A stretch of 58,768 bases of DNA from Lentisphaerota bacterium. Its GTDB lineage: Bacteria; Verrucomicrobiota; Lentisphaeria; Victivallales; Victivallaceae. Made by a program: the position numbers and the translations under genes. Shown piece after piece: positions 24,682 through 34,029 of the stretch. Position 1 is the stretch's first letter; each line of letters begins with the position of its first letter. Below the pieces are notes generated by a model, which saw only the letters and a list, made by a program, of their open reading frames with translations, ran no database searches and was not told the DNA's origin. Location: assembly GCA_015061775.1 (NCBI GenBank), contig SUVY01000010.1, forward strand, positions 1 to 58,768, written 5' to 3'.

Positions 24682-27600
24682 ATGTTTCCAAATGTATCAA
24701 ATCAGGTGAATTTTCCGGAACTTGAGTGCGAGATGCTCGATTTCTGGACTCAGTACGACATCTTCAGCGCATCGCTGTCACAGCGCAAAGCCGGAAGCAA
24801 AGAGTATGTGTTCTATGACGGGCCTCCGTTTGCGACCGGACTTCCGCACTACGGACACCTGCTTGCCGGAACCATTAAAGACGTCGTTCCCCGCTACCAG
24901 ACCATGTGCGGAAAATATGTCCAGCGCGGTTTCGGCTGGGACTGCCACGGTCTGCCCGTTGAGAACGAGATGGAAAAACAGCTCGCGCTCAACAGCAAAC
25001 GCGAAATCGAAAACTTCGGAATCGACAAATTCAATGAGTCCTGCCGTTCGATCGTTCTGCGTTACACCTCCGAGTGGGAGCGCGTGGTCAACCGTATGGG
25101 CCGCTGGGTCGATTTCAAGAACGGATACCGCACCATGGACAGAGATTATATGGAGTCCATCTGGTGGGTGTTCCGTCAGCTCTGGGACAAAGATCTGATC
25201 TACGAGGGATACAAGATCCTTCCGTACTGCCCGCGTTGTGCGACTCCGTTGTCGAACTTTGAGGCGAACCAGGGATACAAGGACGTCACTGATCCTGCGG
25301 TGACCATCCGTTTCGCGCTCAAGGATGAGGCGAACACCTATATCCTCGCCTGGACGACTACTCCGTGGACACTTCCCTCCAACCTCGCGCTCGCCGCCGG
25401 ACCGGACATCGACTACGTCAAGGTCAAGGATGGAGAAGATTTTTACTACATCGCCAAAGAGCGTCTTGCTTCTTACTACAAAGAGACTCCGGAAATCGTC
25501 TGGAACGGCAAGGGCAAAGATCTTGAAGGCAAGAAATATACTCCGCTCTTCGATTACTTTGCCTCCCTCGAGAGCGAAGGAGCTTTCAAAGTCATCTGCG
25601 CCGACTACGTCAGCACCGGAGACGGAACCGGAATCGTCCATATCGCTCCCGGATTCGGAGAAGATGACGCCGCAGCCTGCAAAGCCGCAGGCATGATGGC
25701 AGAGGTCTGTCCGATCGACGATGAGTGCAAATTCACTTCGGAAGTTCCGGATTATGCCGGACGTCCGGTCAAGAGTGTCGATCCTGATATCATAGCCCGT
25801 CTGAAGAATGAGGGCAAACTGGTGCACCGCGGTCAGATCAAACACAGCTATCCGCACTGCTGGAGAGATGATGTTCCCCTGATCTACCGCGCTGTCTCAA
25901 CCTGGTTCGTCCGGGTTGACCGCATCAAAGAGAAGATGATCAAAAACAACCAGTTCATCAACTGGATGCCTTCCCACCTCAAGGACGGCCGCTTCGGAAA
26001 ATGGCTCGAGAACGCCCGCGACTGGGCGATCAGCCGCAACCGCTACTGGGGAACTCCGCTTCCCATCTGGAGAAACGATGAGGGCGAAGTCATCTGTATC
26101 GGCAGCGTTGCCGAGTTGGAAAAACTCACCGGCAAAAAGGTCGATGATCTGCACAAACACTTTGTCGATGAGCTTGAGATACCCTCTCCGACCGGAAAAT
26201 CTCCGCTCAAACGTATTCCTGAAGTTCTCGACTGCTGGTTTGAGTCAGGCTCCATGCCCTACGCTCAGATGCACTATCCCTTCGAGAACAAAGAGCGTTT
26301 CGAGGAGAACTTCCCCGCCGACTTCATCGCTGAGGGTCTCGACCAGACCCGCGGCTGGTTCTATACCCTCGTGGTGCTGGCAAGCGCGATCTTCGACCGT
26401 CCTCCGTTCAAAAACGTGGTGGTCAACGGACTCGTGCTCGCTGAGAACGGACAGAAGATGTCCAAGCGTCTCAAGAACTACCCCGATCCGATGGACGTCA
26501 TCAACCGTTACGGAGCTGATGCCCTGCGTCTCTTCATGCTGGGCAGCCAGGTGGTGCGTGCCGAGGATCTCAAGTTCTCCGAGGAGGGAGTCAAAGAGAT
26601 CCTGCGCGGAATCATGATCCCGATGTGGAACGCCCTCTCATTCTTCGTCACCTATGCAAACGTTGACGGTTATGCTCCGGAAGGCTATGAGATCAAGGCT
26701 CCCGCCAACCCGCAGAACGTTCTCGACCGCTGGATACTTTCAAGTGCCTCCCAGATGGTCGAGGAGATCCGCGGAGAGCTCGACAACTACAATCTCCAGA
26801 AGGCCGCCAACCGCTTCAGCAAGTTTATCGACGACCTGACCAACTGGTATATCCGCCGCAGCCGCCGCCGTTTCTGGAAGAGCGGTAACGACTCCGACAA
26901 GCTCGAAGCTTACGCGACACTCCACTATGTGCTGCTGGTCTTTGCAAAGACTGCCGCTCCCTTCATTCCGTTCACCACCGAGGCGATCTACCGTGTGCTC
27001 CGCACTCCTGCGATGCCCGAGAGCGTCCACCTCTGCGACTATCCGGTTCCGGATGCCTGCCGCGATGAGTACCTCGAGGAGCAGATGGCTCTCACCATGA
27101 CCGCCGTCTCCCAGGGACGCTATCTGCGCACTCAGCACAATCTGAAAGTGCGTCAGCCGCTCGCCAAGGCGGTGCTCGCCGCCGGAGATGCCAAGATCCG
27201 CAAGATGCTCGAAGGAACTGCCTGGATCATCGCCGAAGAGCTCAATGTCAAAACTGTTGAGTTTACCGAAGATGAAGCCGAGCTGGTCAAACGCTCCTGC
27301 AAAGCCAACTTCAAGGCTCTGGGCTCACGCCTGGGCAAAAACATGAAGACTGCCGCTGGAGTCATCGAGAAGTTCTCTTCAAGCGAGATCGGAGATATCC
27401 TTGCCGGCAAACCCTTTGTTCTTGAGATCGAAGGAGCCAAAGTTGAGATAACTGCTTCCGACCTTGTGATCAAACGCGAAGAGAAACCCGGAATGGTCGC
27501 CGCAAGTGAGAGCGGAGTCACCATCGCTCTCGCCACCGAACTTACTGCTGAACTTGCCGCCGAGGGTCTGGCACGCGAGCTTGTGAGCAAGCTCCAGAAC

Positions 27601-27801
27601 CTGCGCAAAGAGAGCGGCTTTGAAGTCACCGACCGCATTGCCGTGGTCTATGAGTGCGGAGCTGAAACCGCTTCCAGCCTCGAGCAGTTTGCCGACTACA
27701 TCAAAAATGAGGTGCTCGCCGACAGCTTCGTCTGCGGAGAAGCCGACACCGTGCTCGACGTCAACGGCGTCGAAGTCAAAGTGAAGGTCTCACGCGCCTG
27801 A
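24682..27801 (+). CDS. ileS: Isoleucyl-tRNA synthetase
   Basis: Class I aminoacyl-tRNA synthetase that charges tRNA-Ile. The 1039-residue length fits the eukaryote-like type 2 (IleS2), which is typically less sensitive to mupirocin. The HIGH motif is HYGH in PPFATGLPHYGHLLAG (near 56), the KMSKR signature is at about 592, and the editing domain occupies roughly 190-400 (GWDCHGLPVE upstream; CADYVSTGDGTGIVHIAPGFGEDD within). The anticodon-binding domain and a long C-terminal extension follow. There is no C-terminal zinc knuckle of the type 1 enzyme. Confidence 0.97.
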   Translation: MFPNVSNQVNFPELECEMLDFWTQYDIFSASLSQRKAGSKEYVFYDGPPFATGLPHYGHLLAGTIKDVVPRYQTMCGKYVQRGFGWDCHGLPVENEMEKQLALNSKREIENFGIDKFNESCRSIVLRYTSEWERVVNRMGRWVDFKNGYRTMDRDYMESIWWVFRQLWDKDLIYEGYKILPYCPRCATPLSNFEANQGYKDVTDPAVTIRFALKDEANTYILAWTTTPWTLPSNLALAAGPDIDYVKVKDGEDFYYIAKERLASYYKETPEIVWNGKGKDLEGKKYTPLFDYFASLESEGAFKVICADYVSTGDGTGIVHIAPGFGEDDAAACKAAGMMAEVCPIDDECKFTSEVPDYAGRPVKSVDPDIIARLKNEGKLVHRGQIKHSYPHCWRDDVPLIYRAVSTWFVRVDRIKEKMIKNNQFINWMPSHLKDGRFGKWLENARDWAISRNRYWGTPLPIWRNDEGEVICIGSVAELEKLTGKKVDDLHKHFVDELEIPSPTGKSPLKRIPEVLDCWFESGSMPYAQMHYPFENKERFEENFPADFIAEGLDQTRGWFYTLVVLASAIFDRPPFKNVVVNGLVLAENGQKMSKRLKNYPDPMDVINRYGADALRLFMLGSQVVRAEDLKFSEEGVKEILRGIMIPMWNALSFFVTYANVDGYAPEGYEIKAPANPQNVLDRWILSSASQMVEEIRGELDNYNLQKAANRFSKFIDDLTNWYIRRSRRRFWKSGNDSDKLEAYATLHYVLLVFAKTAAPFIPFTTEAIYRVLRTPAMPESVHLCDYPVPDACRDEYLEEQMALTMTAVSQGRYLRTQHNLKVRQPLAKAVLAAGDAKIRKMLEGTAWIIAEELNVKTVEFTEDEAELVKRSCKANFKALGSRLGKNMKTAAGVIEKFSSSEIGDILAGKPFVLEIEGAKVEITASDLVIKREEKPGMVAASESGVTIALATELTAELAAEGLARELVSKLQNLRKESGFEVTDRIAVVYECGAETASSLEQFADYIKNEVLADSFVCGEADTVLDVNGVEVKVKVSRA

Positions 27802-27802
27802 T

Positions 27803-28753
27803 ATGGACAGACGCACCGTCACCGGTCTGCTGTTTGCGCTGCTGCTGCTTTTATTTGCGGCGGCGGCGTTGAACAGTATGCGGAACAGAAACCGCGAGTA
27901 CACTTTTGTGTTTCCTGTGATGGGAACGGTCTGCCGATGTACTTTTGAAATAGATAAAGGAACTCCGGAAGAGGCTTTATCTGCGGTCAATGATGCGTTT
28001 GCCCAAGTGATGCAGCTTGCCAATCTGCGCGACAGACAGAGCGAGCTGAGTATCCTCAACGCATCGGCGGCAAAGGCTCCGTTTGTCTGCTCGGAGGAGA
28101 TGTATCATCTGCTTTGTGCGAGCCGCCGCGCCCACCGTATCTCAGACGGCTGGTTCGATATATCCGTCAAACCCCTGATGGATCTCTGGGGATTTTACCG
28201 CAAGCGCGGAAAAACTCCGTCAGCGCAGGAGATTGCAAAAACCAAAGCTCTCTGCGGTCTTGAAAAGGTGAAATTCAACGATGCGGAACGCGCGGTGTTT
28301 TTTCCGGTCTCCGGAATGGCTTTCGACCTCGGAGGTATCGCCAAAGGGTATGCTCTCGATCTTGCGGTCAAAAATCTGAGCTCCCGCGGCATCGTCATCC
28401 GGCGCGGAACTATCGATCTCGGAGGAAACATCCGTTTGCTTGGAGTTCGTCAGGTTTATCGCATCGGCATAAAGGACCCATCAGCTCCCGACAGGATAAG
28501 AGAGGTCGTCGAGCTGGTTTCTCCGGGAGCGGTCTCAAGTTCAGGAGACTATGAGCGTTACGTTGTTCTCGACGGCAGAAAATTCGGGCACATCATCGAT
28601 CCATTCAGCGGAACTCCTGCTCCGCGTGACCATGCCGCCACGGTATATGCTCCGGACGGGATCACTTCTGATTGGAGCTCAACAGTCATTTACCTTGCGG
28701 GCAAAACTCTTCCTGAGTCTGTCTGCGGAAAGTCATGGATAATAAAGAAATGA
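27803..28753 (+). CDS. apbE: FAD:protein FMN transferase
   Basis: Attaches FMN covalently to threonine of exported flavoproteins such as Rnf or Nqr subunits. The 316-residue protein begins with a membrane anchor or uncleaved signal (residues 5-22, TGLLFALLLLLFAAAAL), so the domain faces the periplasm. Family motifs include AFAQVMQLANLRDRQSELSILN, DLGGIAKGYALDLA (FAD-binding), TIDLGGNIRLLG, SSSGDYERY and GHIIDPFSG. The usual ATSDA segment is GITSDWSS. It starts one base after ileS and overlaps the pseudouridine synthase by 19 bases. No target Rnf/Nqr genes are in the window. Confidence 0.92.
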   Translation: MDRRTVTGLLFALLLLLFAAAALNSMRNRNREYTFVFPVMGTVCRCTFEIDKGTPEEALSAVNDAFAQVMQLANLRDRQSELSILNASAAKAPFVCSEEMYHLLCASRRAHRISDGWFDISVKPLMDLWGFYRKRGKTPSAQEIAKTKALCGLEKVKFNDAERAVFFPVSGMAFDLGGIAKGYALDLAVKNLSSRGIVIRRGTIDLGGNIRLLGVRQVYRIGIKDPSAPDRIREVVELVSPGAVSSSGDYERYVVLDGRKFGHIIDPFSGTPAPRDHAATVYAPDGITSDWSSTVIYLAGKTLPESVCGKSWIIKK

Positions 28754-29709
28754 AGAACTGCGGAAATCTCGATCAGCGGATAATCCGTACCACCTGCGAC
28801 TGGAGCTGCGCCGGTCAGCAGCTGGCAAGCTATCTCGCCAGCCGTTTCACCTACCGCACGCTCGAAGAGTGGTGCTGCCGCATTGATAGCGGAGAGATCA
28901 CTTTGAACGGAAAAATGGTCTCTCCCGACACCGTTCTTCAGCTCCACGACCAGATCGAATATAAACCGCGAGATATCGTGGAGCCCGCCGCCGATTTGAA
29001 CTACTCTATAATATATGAGGATGAGAATTACCTTGTAGTCAACAAGCCCGGAAATCTCTGCGTCCACCCCGCGGGCCCCTTTTTCAAACACACCTTGTGG
29101 CATCTGCTCGCCTCGAAATATGGAGATATCCATCTGGCGAGCCGCCTCGACCGTGAGACAAGCGGACTTCTCCTTGCCGCCAAAAACAAACTTGCCGCGT
29201 CGCGTATGGCAAAGAAAAATGTCATCATCCGAAAAGAGTACCTCTCTGTGGTGCACGGCAGTTTCGGCGAGGATGTGGAGGCAAAAGGATTTCTGGTTTC
29301 CGATCCGGACAGTTCGGTAAGGAAAAAACGCCGTTTCGTCTTCGATATGCCGCAGGAAAAGGGAACATTCGAGTCGGCGCACACCACTCTTTCATGCGTG
29401 AAGCGCGCAAACGGTTTCTCTGTCGTGAGTGCGATCGCCCATACCGGACGGATGCACCAGATACGCTCCACGCTCTTTTCTCTCGGATTTCCGGTTGCAG
29501 GAGACAAACTCTATGGAGTCGATGAGACTATGTTTTTGCGCCAGAGCCGCGATGAACTGACTGCTGAGGATTGGAAAAATCTTCTGATATCGCGCCAGGC
29601 TCTGCACTCCAGTTCTCTTGAAATCATCCACCCCGACAGCAGGGAACAGATGGAGTTCACTTCTCCGCTGCCGGATGAATTATCTGAACTTGTTTCCGGG
29701 GATAAATGA
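28735..29709 (+). CDS. RluA-family pseudouridine synthase
   Basis: Isomerises uridine to pseudouridine in rRNA or tRNA. The 324-residue protein has an S4-like N-terminal part (SYLASRFTYRTLEEWCCRIDSGEITLNG) and a catalytic domain with the RluA motif II ASRLDRETSGLLLAAK (catalytic Asp near residue 138). HTGRMHQIRSTLFSLGFPVAGDKLYG supplies motifs IIa and III. It overlaps apbE by 19 bases, so translation is probably coupled. Which RNA position it modifies (RluA, RluC or RluD type) cannot be decided by eye. Confidence 0.92.
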   Translation: MDNKEMKNCGNLDQRIIRTTCDWSCAGQQLASYLASRFTYRTLEEWCCRIDSGEITLNGKMVSPDTVLQLHDQIEYKPRDIVEPAADLNYSIIYEDENYLVVNKPGNLCVHPAGPFFKHTLWHLLASKYGDIHLASRLDRETSGLLLAAKNKLAASRMAKKNVIIRKEYLSVVHGSFGEDVEAKGFLVSDPDSSVRKKRRFVFDMPQEKGTFESAHTTLSCVKRANGFSVVSAIAHTGRMHQIRSTLFSLGFPVAGDKLYGVDETMFLRQSRDELTAEDWKNLLISRQALHSSSLEIIHPDSREQMEFTSPLPDELSELVSGDK

Positions 29710-29966
29710 ATATGAGCGACCAAGAGCTGCCTCCTGAACTCAAACTCAAACTGCTTGAAATCGAGAACCGGGCGGAAAAAGAGTCTGCCTCCGGTTCCGG
29801 AGTTGTCCGGGCAGTCCTGCTGGGTGCTGTCGGGTTCGCGGTGATCCCGTGGTTCGGCGTTTTCCTGTTCCCTGTGTGGAAGGTCATTATCGCAATGGTG
29901 ATTTTCTCTGCGGCAGGAGGTTTCCTGTTCGGAATCGCCTCATGGTGCCGGAGCAGCAGAAAATGA
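29706..29966 (+). CDS. Small two-helix membrane protein of unknown function
   Basis: An 86-residue protein with a charged N-terminus (PPELKLKLLEIENRAEKESA) followed by two hydrophobic segments (about 32-52 and 58-78) and a basic end. It probably forms a helical hairpin in the inner membrane with both termini inside. Its ATG overlaps the stop of the upstream synthase, and its TGA overlaps the ATG of the helicase downstream, so it lies inside a coupled operon. I do not recognise the family. A start at 29712 is an alternative. Confidence 0.72.
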   Translation: MNMSDQELPPELKLKLLEIENRAEKESASGSGVVRAVLLGAVGFAVIPWFGVFLFPVWKVIIAMVIFSAAGGFLFGIASWCRSSRK

Positions 29967-31354
29967 CCTTGAGTTTCAAATCAGGAACCATTATATTATC
30001 TGACGGAGACGTTCCTGATGATTTGAAAAACACCTTTGTTTTTGACTCCCGCACCGGATGTTATACGGCGCGCGGATGTGATTACGCAAGTACGGTATTG
30101 CGGCTTGTGAGTTCCGGAACAGCGTTTGAAGACGGGGCGCGCCGTTACCGTGTCCTCGATGAACTGGCAATGCGCGAGCCGCTGGTGTTGAGACCCCATC
30201 AGCAGGAGTCACTTTCAGCATGGCTCTCTGCCGGAAGACGCGGAGTCGCGGTTCTTCCTACGGGAAGCGGCAAAACGATTCTCGCCGTCGAAGCGATAAT
30301 GCGGACACGGCGTTCCGCGCTGGTGCTGGTTCCGACCATCGATCTGCTCTCTCAGTGGTGCGGAGTGCTCGAGAGATTTTTCAATATTCCCATAGGAATG
30401 CTCGGAGGCGGAAGCCACGATATTTGCGATATCACCGTATCGACCTACGACTCCGCCGTCTTGAACATGGAGTTCATCGGGGACCGCTTCGGACTTCTTA
30501 TCGCCGATGAGTGCCACCACCTTCCGGCGGGGGAGTACCGCTTGGCTGCCGCGATGAGCATAGCCCCCTACCGCCTCGGACTTACGGCTACTCCGGAGAT
30601 GGCTCAGGAGCGCATGGATATATTGTGTGAACTTATGGGAGACATCGTTTCCCGCAAACACATCGACGAGATGGCGGGCAATGTGCTCTCACCTTACACT
30701 GTCAAGACCATCCGCACAAAGCTCAATCCGGAAGAGCTTGCCCGCTACCGCGAAATGCGGGCTCTCTATACCAATTTTATCCGCAGCCGCGGAATATCAT
30801 TTGACTCGCCGGACGGATGGAAAAACTTTATGATACACGCCTCCCGCAGTGATGAGGGGCGCCAGGCGTTCAAAGCGTTCCTCGAACAGCGCGCCATCGC
30901 CCGGGGAGGAGAGGAAAAAATCAGCCGTTTGAAAGATATTTTTCTGCGTCATCCAGATGAGCGGATCATTATTTTTACCGCCGACAACGCGACCGCCTAC
31001 AATATCGGCAGAAGGTATCTGCTTCCGGTGCTGACCCACCATACGAAAAGTGCCGAGCGCAAAGAGTTTCTGCAGCTCTTCCGCGAGGGAGTTTACCGGG
31101 TGCTGGTGACCAGCCAGGTGCTCAATGAGGGAGTTGACGTTCCGGAAGCCGCAGTCGGAGTTATCCTCTCAGGTTCCGGAAGCGTAAGAGAGCACGTCCA
31201 GCGGCTCGGGCGCATTTTGCGTCCCGCTCCCGGCAAACAGCAGGCAATACTCTATGAGATCATCAGCGGAGATACCGCCGAAGAGCAGGTGAGTATGCGC
31301 CGCCGCGACCACCGGGCTTACCATAGAGGAGTAAAAAAATATGCTGACAAGTGA
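29963..31354 (+). CDS. XPB-like DNA helicase (SF2)
   Basis: A 463-residue superfamily 2 helicase resembling archaeal/bacterial XPB, which unwinds DNA in nucleotide excision repair. An N-terminal damage-recognition-like domain (1-80) precedes motif I LPTGSGKT (near 97-104). Then come motif Ia (LVLVPTIDLLSQW), motif II DECHH (near 182), motif III GLTATPEM, a thumb-like insert and the second RecA domain with VLVTSQVLNEGVDVPEA and motif VI QRLGRILRP (near 413). The ATG at 29963 overlaps the previous stop; an upstream ATG in frame lies inside the preceding gene. The next gene, overlapping by 14 bases, is a Bax1-type nuclease, the known archaeal XPB partner. Confidence 0.88.
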   Translation: MTLSFKSGTIILSDGDVPDDLKNTFVFDSRTGCYTARGCDYASTVLRLVSSGTAFEDGARRYRVLDELAMREPLVLRPHQQESLSAWLSAGRRGVAVLPTGSGKTILAVEAIMRTRRSALVLVPTIDLLSQWCGVLERFFNIPIGMLGGGSHDICDITVSTYDSAVLNMEFIGDRFGLLIADECHHLPAGEYRLAAAMSIAPYRLGLTATPEMAQERMDILCELMGDIVSRKHIDEMAGNVLSPYTVKTIRTKLNPEELARYREMRALYTNFIRSRGISFDSPDGWKNFMIHASRSDEGRQAFKAFLEQRAIARGGEEKISRLKDIFLRHPDERIIIFTADNATAYNIGRRYLLPVLTHHTKSAERKEFLQLFREGVYRVLVTSQVLNEGVDVPEAAVGVILSGSGSVREHVQRLGRILRPAPGKQQAILYEIISGDTAEEQVSMRRRDHRAYHRGVKKYADK

Positions 31355-32540
31355 TCTAGTTTCATACTCCAAAAGCGGTAGATACATAAAACCCTGTTTC
31401 ATATCCTCTTCCGACCCGGAGCTCAACAAAATAGCAGGCGAACTTCTCGATATCTGCCGCCTTGCCGCTCAAAAACGCATCTGCCGCCGGGATTTTCAGG
31501 ATATGGTCATGCCGCTGCGTGAACTTGACAGCAAAAAAAATCCGGTGAACGCACTTTTGAAGCTGCTGGAGGAGCGGATGGTCTCAACTTCCGCGCTTGA
31601 GGAGGTTGATTATCCGGCGATGAGAAGGGAGTTGTTTGCCGAGTCTTCCAAACTGCTGGGGCGGGAGGAACACTTTGGATATGAAGCGTTTTTGTCCGGA
31701 ACGCATCCCGATCCATACGGAGACCTTCCGGAGTTCGACAGGATCACGGGATTTGAAGAGATAAACAGCCGCGGACTGCTCGATCTTTATAATTGCGCTC
31801 TGGTGCAGGCTCTGCTGCTCAAAGCTCAGAGAGTGACCGTGATAACCCCTTCGACCGATCAGCTCCAGCTGCGCAAGCTGCTCAAGTACCTCAAGTTTTT
31901 CCGCCTGCTCTGCGATATAGGAAAAAACTCTTCAGGAGCGTTGAAGCTCGAAATATCAGGACCGTTTTCCATCTTCGGAACCACCCGGAAATACGCTCTC
32001 AATCTCGCTTCGTTTTTCCCTGCCGTGCTGCTGCTCGACCGGTGGGAATTGCGTGCAGAGATCACAGGACGCAATTCGGTGTCGGTGCTGCGGCTCGATG
32101 AGACGTCGCAGCTGGTGTCGCATTACCGTAACTTTTCCGGATTTGTTCCTCCGGAGATCAGGCTTTTTCACCGCAATTTTGCTGAAAAATGTCCGGCGTG
32201 GCAGATATCGGGAGATACTCCGGTATTCAATGCTTCGCGCGGTCAGTATATCGTCCCTGACCTCTCTTTCACCTCTGCCGGGGACGGAGTTGTAATCCAC
32301 CTTGAACTCTTCCACCGCTGGCACAGCGGACAGCTCGAACAGCGGCTCGAACTGCTGGAGAGACGTCAGGATATGCCGCTTGTCATCGGAATAGACCGCG
32401 CATTGTGCGACGGAGAAAAGTTTGAGGAACTCAAAGAAAAGTATCCGGCAGCGGCGGCAAGATGTTTCCTCTTCCGCGATTTTCCCGGAGTTGACACCGT
32501 GGCAAGGACGCTGGACAAATTTCGCAGCACTTTAAAATAA
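31341..32540 (+). CDS. DUF790/Bax1-type nuclease, XPB partner
   Basis: A 399-residue protein of the DUF790 family. In archaea the member Bax1 binds XPB and acts as a structure-specific nuclease. The start LTSDLVSYSKSGRYIKPCFI is typical, followed by RGLLDLYNCALVQALLLKAQRV and, near the C-terminus, a PD-(D/E)xK-like core: GQYIVPDLSF, then VIHLELFHRWHSGQLEQRL. It overlaps the XPB-like gene by 14 bases, strong evidence for a functional pair. Its 3' end overlaps the convergent ribF gene by nine bases. The functional assignment rests on family and context. Confidence 0.85.
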   Translation: MLTSDLVSYSKSGRYIKPCFISSSDPELNKIAGELLDICRLAAQKRICRRDFQDMVMPLRELDSKKNPVNALLKLLEERMVSTSALEEVDYPAMRRELFAESSKLLGREEHFGYEAFLSGTHPDPYGDLPEFDRITGFEEINSRGLLDLYNCALVQALLLKAQRVTVITPSTDQLQLRKLLKYLKFFRLLCDIGKNSSGALKLEISGPFSIFGTTRKYALNLASFFPAVLLLDRWELRAEITGRNSVSVLRLDETSQLVSHYRNFSGFVPPEIRLFHRNFAEKCPAWQISGDTPVFNASRGQYIVPDLSFTSAGDGVVIHLELFHRWHSGQLEQRLELLERRQDMPLVIGIDRALCDGEKFEELKEKYPAAAARCFLFRDFPGVDTVARTLDKFRSTLK

Positions 32541-33482
32541 GTCTGATTTGCCGAGAAGCTCTCTTATGGTTGCGATATCGGAAAAAATCTGTTTTTTCAG
32601 AGCGTTTCCATCGGCAAAAGTCCGCTCTTTTCTTATGAATCCGACAAGCTCGACGGCGAGATTTTTTCCGTAAAGGTCGCCCTTCCAGTCGAGCAGATGT
32701 ATCTCGACGCGCCGCCGGTTGACGTTGTAGGTCGGAGCGACTCCGATATTGATCGCGGCAGGATGTTTTTTTCCGTCGAGCACCACGATACCCGCATACA
32801 CTCCGTCAGGAGGCAAGATGCCGTATTCAGGAATAAGATTTGCGGTCGGGGTCTCAAGCTCTTTGCCTGCGACTCCGAAGCCTTTTTCCACGCGCCCTTC
32901 GAGTGAGGGATATCTGCCGAGCATTCGGGCTGCTCCTGAGATGTTTCCGTCAGAAATCATCTTGCGGATGACGCTTGAACTTATGACAACACCATCCTCT
33001 TCAAGCTCGGGAACGGCGGAAAATTCAAATCCGTACTGTTTGGCAAAGTCAGCGATGAGTTTGCCGCCGCCTTTGCCTCTGTTTCCGAAACGCCAGTGCT
33101 CACCCACGGATATTCCGGCGAGCTCAAAGCGGGGGTCGTTGATGAGCTTCAGGAGAAAGTCCTCGGGCTCGATGGATGCGGTTTGGCGGTCGAAAACGAT
33201 GGTTCCGGTGATATCGGCTCCGGCATCGAGCAGAAGTCTGCGCCGCTCTTCAGGAGAGGTGAGCAGCTCCGGAGGTGCTCCCACAATGCTTTTGGGGTGG
33301 GGCTCAAAGGTAAGCGCGCAGGCGACAGCACTCCGCGCCTCTGCCATGCGGCAGACGGTGCGGATTATTTCCCTGTGTCCGGAGTGTACTCCGTCAAAAA
33401 CGCCTATTGCCAGGGCGATTTTTGTTCCCGGAGATACTTCTCCTGCCTGATCGAAGCCGAAAAGCGGCTGAAAAAATTGCAT
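32532..33482 (-). CDS. ribF: Bifunctional riboflavin kinase / FAD synthetase
   Basis: Phosphorylates riboflavin to FMN and adenylates FMN to FAD. The 316 residues are typical. The N-terminal adenylyltransferase domain has AIGVFDGVHSGHREII (near 26-41) and the ISVGEHWRFGNRGKGG segment. The C-terminal riboflavin kinase domain has GFGVAGKELETPTANL and GVYAGIVVLDGKKHPAAINIG. It is transcribed divergently from coaD, with about 70 bases between start codons, so their promoters overlap. It converges on the Bax1-like gene. Confidence 0.96.
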   Translation of the reverse strand: MQFFQPLFGFDQAGEVSPGTKIALAIGVFDGVHSGHREIIRTVCRMAEARSAVACALTFEPHPKSIVGAPPELLTSPEERRRLLLDAGADITGTIVFDRQTASIEPEDFLLKLINDPRFELAGISVGEHWRFGNRGKGGGKLIADFAKQYGFEFSAVPELEEDGVVISSSVIRKMISDGNISGAARMLGRYPSLEGRVEKGFGVAGKELETPTANLIPEYGILPPDGVYAGIVVLDGKKHPAAINIGVAPTYNVNRRRVEIHLLDWKGDLYGKNLAVELVGFIRKERTFADGNALKKQIFSDIATIRELLGKSDLF

Positions 33483-33505
33483 TTTTCTCTCTATTGCCGT
33501 ATATT
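33477..33505 (+). promoter_or_regulatory. Predicted promoter of coaD
   Basis: TTGCAT (33477-33482), 17 bases, TATATT (33500-33505). The -35 box overlaps the ribF start codon region. On the opposite strand a TATAAT at 33502-33507 could serve ribF. Confidence 0.62.
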
Positions 33506-33555
33506 ATATAACAAATACTCTCTATAATGTACATCCAGTAAGGCAGGAAATCAAA

Positions 33556-34029
33556 ATGAAAACGGTAATTTATCCGGGATCTTTCGATCCGTTCACCAAT
33601 GGCCACCTCGATCTGGTCACCCGCGCGGAAAAACTTTTCGACCGTGTCATCGTTGGTGTCGCGATCAACTCAGGCAAGAGTCCGATGTTTTCGCTCGAGG
33701 AGCGCAAAGAGCTTATCGAGAAAAGCTGCGCCCACCTCGATCATGTCGAAGTAGTCACCATCAAGGGACTTCTGGTCGATGCCGTGGAAGAGTATCAGGC
33801 AAATGCTCTTCTCCGCGGACTCAGGGCGTTCTCTGATTTTGAATATGAGTTGCAGATGGCGTTGATGAACCGTAATCTCCGCCGGGGATGTGAGACGATA
33901 TTCATGACTCCGACGCTCAAAAACTCATTTGTTTCCAGCAGTCTCGTCAAAGAGATAGCCAAGTACGGCGGAGACCTTGAGAATTACGTTCCGGCTCCGG
34001 TGCTTGAGGCGATAAGAAACCGCAAATGA
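33556..34029 (+). CDS. coaD: Phosphopantetheine adenylyltransferase
   Basis: Adenylates 4'-phosphopantetheine to dephospho-CoA, the penultimate step of coenzyme A synthesis. The 157 residues are typical. The nucleotidyltransferase motif is YPGSFDPFTNGHLDLVTRA (T/HxGH as NGH), and ALLRGLRAFSDFEYELQMALMNR plus SSSLVKEIAKYGGD follow. GGCAGG lies upstream of the ATG. Its stop overlaps the start of the TMTC-like gene in an ATGA. Confidence 0.97.
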   Translation: MKTVIYPGSFDPFTNGHLDLVTRAEKLFDRVIVGVAINSGKSPMFSLEERKELIEKSCAHLDHVEVVTIKGLLVDAVEEYQANALLRGLRAFSDFEYELQMALMNRNLRRGCETIFMTPTLKNSFVSSSLVKEIAKYGGDLENYVPAPVLEAIRNRK

